Assembly: GCA_023247795.1 (NCBI GenBank)
Contig: JAHFFT010000023.1
Location: 1 to 33,587 of the forward strand
DNA: 33,587 bases
Reading direction: 5' to 3'
Origin: Candidatus Omnitrophota bacterium
Lineage (GTDB): Bacteria; Omnitrophota; Gorgyraeia; Zapsychrales; JANLHA01
Shown: positions 32,140 through 33,587 of the stretch, in pieces
How the letters are laid out: every line of letters begins with the position of its first letter
Position numbering within the stretch: the stretch's first letter is position 1
Notes under the pieces: model-generated
Told to the model about the DNA's origin: nothing
Database searches by the model: none
What the model saw: the letters and a program-made list of their open reading frames with translations, nothing else
Made by a program: the position numbers and the translations under genes

Positions 32140-32538
32140 TTATTTTTGATCTTCTTGGTTTTCTTGCATCTTTTTCTCTTTCGCGACTTCATCTTCGGCT
32201 ATTTTGCTGTATTTTTCGGGATATTTCTTAAAATCCTTCACGCACATTTTGCAGCAAAGGTTATAAATCTTTCCATTATATTCGTATTTCACAGCTTCCC
32301 CCATGGCACCCTTTTCACCGGGAGCCGAAATTTTGTCACCGCTGACCGGACAGATTTTATTGCCGACTTCAACAACCGGAGCTGACTTTGAATCCATCTG
32401 TCCTTCGGCCATATCATCGTCATCCATCATAGTCCCATTCGACATCATATGCTCATGTCCCTCATGAGCCAAAACAGAGTTGGAATACATTAAGGACAAA
32501 ATAGTTACTACACCTAAAACAATTGATCTTGATTTCAT
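32140..32538 (-). CDS. Periplasmic YHS-domain metal-binding protein
   Basis: The 132-residue protein has a signal peptide (to about residue 24, VLA|HEG), a His/Met/Asp-rich stretch (HEGHEHMMSNGTMMDDDDMAEGQ) and a YHS/TRASH-like domain (60-112) with C63 in CPVSGDKI and CCKMC (95-99), plus the YNGKIYNLCC strand. This type binds copper or other thiophilic metals. The C-terminus is a charged helix. AAGGAGA precedes the ATG. It is the first gene of the run through DUF2231, TolC and the multicopper oxidase, after a 129-base gap that contains the inverted repeat CCAAAAG-N6-CTTTTGG at 32613-32632. Confidence 0.85.
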   Translation of the reverse strand: MKSRSIVLGVVTILSLMYSNSVLAHEGHEHMMSNGTMMDDDDMAEGQMDSKSAPVVEVGNKICPVSGDKISAPGEKGAMGEAVKYEYNGKIYNLCCKMCVKDFKKYPEKYSKIAEDEVAKEKKMQENQEDQK

Positions 32539-32612
32539 TTTTTCTCCTTATCTGTCAAATTATTTAAAAATTGAAAATACAAAATAAAACACAAAGCCCT
32601 CGGATCTATTAA

Positions 32613-32632
32613 CCAAAAGCAAACACTTTTGG
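32613..32632. repeat. Inverted repeat between the His-rich and YHS genes
   Basis: CCAAAAG-CAAACA-CTTTTGG has a seven-base stem. It lies between the end of the His-rich gene and the start of the YHS gene on the minus strand. No T run follows, so it may be an operator for the copper cluster rather than a terminator. Confidence 0.4.
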
Positions 32633-32667
32633 CCTTCAAGCTCTAAGGACCGACTTTTAGATTTGAT

Positions 32668-33090
32668 TTAAATACGGAGATTGGAAATTTTTAAATAGCT
32701 GGGGAGAGAAACTTGATCTGCGCGATCTTCTTGGGGAGGTCCCGGCGAGTGGTTTGCTAATGAGGAAATTAAAACAATATTCTTAAACCAGTGGTTGGCC
32801 ATAAAATTTTTGGCTGACCTTTGGCTTAAAGATGAATCGAAGATGTTGTCAGCAAATTGTTCCGAAAGAAAACTTAAGTGCTTGGGACAAGCACATTCGT
32901 GATCACCCTGGGAATGCTCTTGATGTTCGGAATGATGAGACCTTTTTAATTCTTGATGATTCTCCGTCGATAAATTGGAGTGGTGTTCCTCAGCAAAAGC
33001 CTCATCCTTTAAGCAACAACAGAAAATGATTGCAAATAAGAATGGAATTGGCAACGCACCGGCTGTTATTTTTTTATGTATTCCTTCCAT
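32668..33090 (-). CDS. Secreted His-rich protein with Cys-x-Cys motif
   Basis: The 140-residue product starts with a signal peptide (about 1-33, ending DEAFA), then a His/Glu-rich segment (EEHHSNLSTENHQELKRSHHSEHQEHSQGDHECACPKH) with ten His and a C-A-C-P-K-H motif, and a C-terminal half without clear features. His clusters followed by Cys suggest periplasmic copper or zinc binding, and it neighbours the second copper cluster. The frame is open for 63 more codons upstream, but only the ATG at 33090 gives a signal peptide. There is no good ribosome site. A TATAAT at 33133-33138 with a weak TTGAGT at 33154-33159 may be its promoter. No family recognised. Confidence 0.6.
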   Translation of the reverse strand: MEGIHKKITAGALPIPFLFAIIFCCCLKDEAFAEEHHSNLSTENHQELKRSHHSEHQEHSQGDHECACPKHLSFLSEQFADNIFDSSLSQRSAKNFMANHWFKNIVLISSLANHSPGPPQEDRADQVSLPSYLKISNLRI

Positions 33091-33196
33091 TGAAGTTAGT
33101 TTCACACCAAAGAATTGAATAGTCAAGAAAAAATTATATCGGGGATTGGGCGGACTCAAGACAAAAAAACGGGAATTTAGCATCCATTTCGCGCGC

Positions 33197-33587
33197 TTAG
33201 GCCTTTGCTTTTTTCCAATCTTTGACCGCCAATTCAACCACGATTTGGTCCCAGCCATGACCGGCAATTTGCTTAACAATCTCCTCTTGTCTCAGATCCT
33301 TTGGCCAAGCTTGGGTCTGCAAATGATTTTTTAATACCTCGAGATTGAATTTTTGATGTTGGTTCAACTGCCAATGCATCGGGCGATCTTTGGATGACGC
33401 ATTTCGAATATGGGCCATGACCGCCAGGACAAAAGGCAGCAGTAAAATACCCAAAGCACTGTAAAAATAAAACGGGGTTGAAACCCCAAGCAGATAAGCA
33501 GAGCTGACCCAAAAAACATCGAATAGGAAATGCGCGACCAGTGTTGTGATCAAGCCATAGCGCAAATAAACCCAAGACAAAAATAAT
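33197..33587 (-). CDS. C-terminal part of a CPBP-type intramembrane protease, partial
   Basis: The frame is open to the window edge, so the N-terminus is missing; a TTG at 33580 is not the true start. The visible 130 residues begin LFLSWVYLRYGLITTLVAHFLFDVFW, matching the last conserved motif of CPBP (CAAX-processing and bacteriocin-handling) proteases: a GxxLGxxYxRxG-like helix end followed by the H-x-x-x-D metal-binding helix. Two more helices follow, then a soluble C-terminal segment of about 55 residues (KFNLEVLKNHLQTQAWPK, AGHGWDQIVVELAVKDWKKA) that is not usual for the family. The catalytic Glu motif lies outside the window. Confidence 0.65.
   Translation of the reverse strand, partial: LFLSWVYLRYGLITTLVAHFLFDVFWVSSAYLLGVSTPFYFYSALGILLLPFVLAVMAHIRNASSKDRPMHWQLNQHQKFNLEVLKNHLQTQAWPKDLRQEEIVKQIAGHGWDQIVVELAVKDWKKAKA

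Noticed and set aside
1..33587. CRISPR arrays, insertion sequences, phage genes, rRNA
   Set aside because: No regularly spaced repeats, transposase, integrase or rRNA-like segments were seen on either strand.

Overview
This window most likely comes from an uncultivated Gram-negative bacterium. The best guess is a Candidatus Omnitrophota-like lineage. The evidence is a bactofilin fused to an excisionase-type helix-turn-helix next to a membrane-tethered helix-turn-helix protein, a TolC-family outer membrane protein, signal peptides and lipoproteins, and several DUF2934/DUF2582-type small proteins. The lineage call is inference; no rRNA is present. There is no sign of phage, transposon or CRISPR. 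Coding density is very high: no stretch above about 170 bases lacks a gene, and many genes overlap by 4 bases or are separated by a few bases.

Layout. 1-2989 (+ strand): the end of a probable S41 peptidase, tsaD, the bactofilin-HTH fusion, an HTH-membrane protein, a tRNA with a CAT anticodon and a DUF134 regulator. 3157-6354 (- strand): coiled-coil membrane protein, secreted cyclophilin, XdhC-like chaperone and an FMN-binding PPOx-like protein. 6407-7000 (+): MocA-like molybdenum cofactor nucleotidyltransferase, expressed from a perfect consensus promoter that appears to give a leaderless mRNA. 7016-11157 (-): a three-subunit molybdenum hydroxylase of the xanthine dehydrogenase family plus a lipoprotein, with two palindromes at the promoter.

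11259-17709 (-) is the most interesting block. It is a compact operon for an unusual nitrate reductase: a NarI-like cytochrome b membrane protein, a NasA-like molybdopterin catalytic subunit without a Tat signal, a four-cluster ferredoxin subunit, a Rieske protein, a two-helix membrane protein, a NarK-type transporter and a MOSC protein. It matches none of the textbook Nar, Nap or Nas layouts. Directly downstream of the copper ATPase comes a periplasmic copper nitrite reductase (nirK, 17807-18940), preceded by a frameshifted remnant that looks like the start of an NnrS-family gene. Together these could convert nitrate to nitric oxide; no NO or N2O reductase lies in the window.

19164-22814 (-) supplies and buffers copper: a CopA ATPase with YHS and heavy-metal-binding domains in place of HMA domains, a 28-methionine periplasmic protein, a small Cys/His membrane protein and an isoprenylcysteine methyltransferase-like protein. 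22855-28912 (-) is signalling and stress: a PAS-GAF protein with a stub of a GGDEF domain, a full PAS-GAF-GGDEF cyclase, Hsp20, DUF2934, a Cys-rich small protein, a winged-helix protein, a lone receiver and a PAS kinase/NarL-type regulator pair. 28960-33090 (-) is a second copper block: two-domain multicopper oxidase, TolC, DUF2231 protein, YHS protein and a His-rich secreted protein. The window ends in a partial CPBP-type membrane protease.

Molybdenum (XdhC, MocA, hydroxylase, nitrate reductase, MOSC) and copper (NirK, CopA, multicopper oxidase) are the two unifying themes. Promoters read here share -35/-10 spacers of 16-17 bases.
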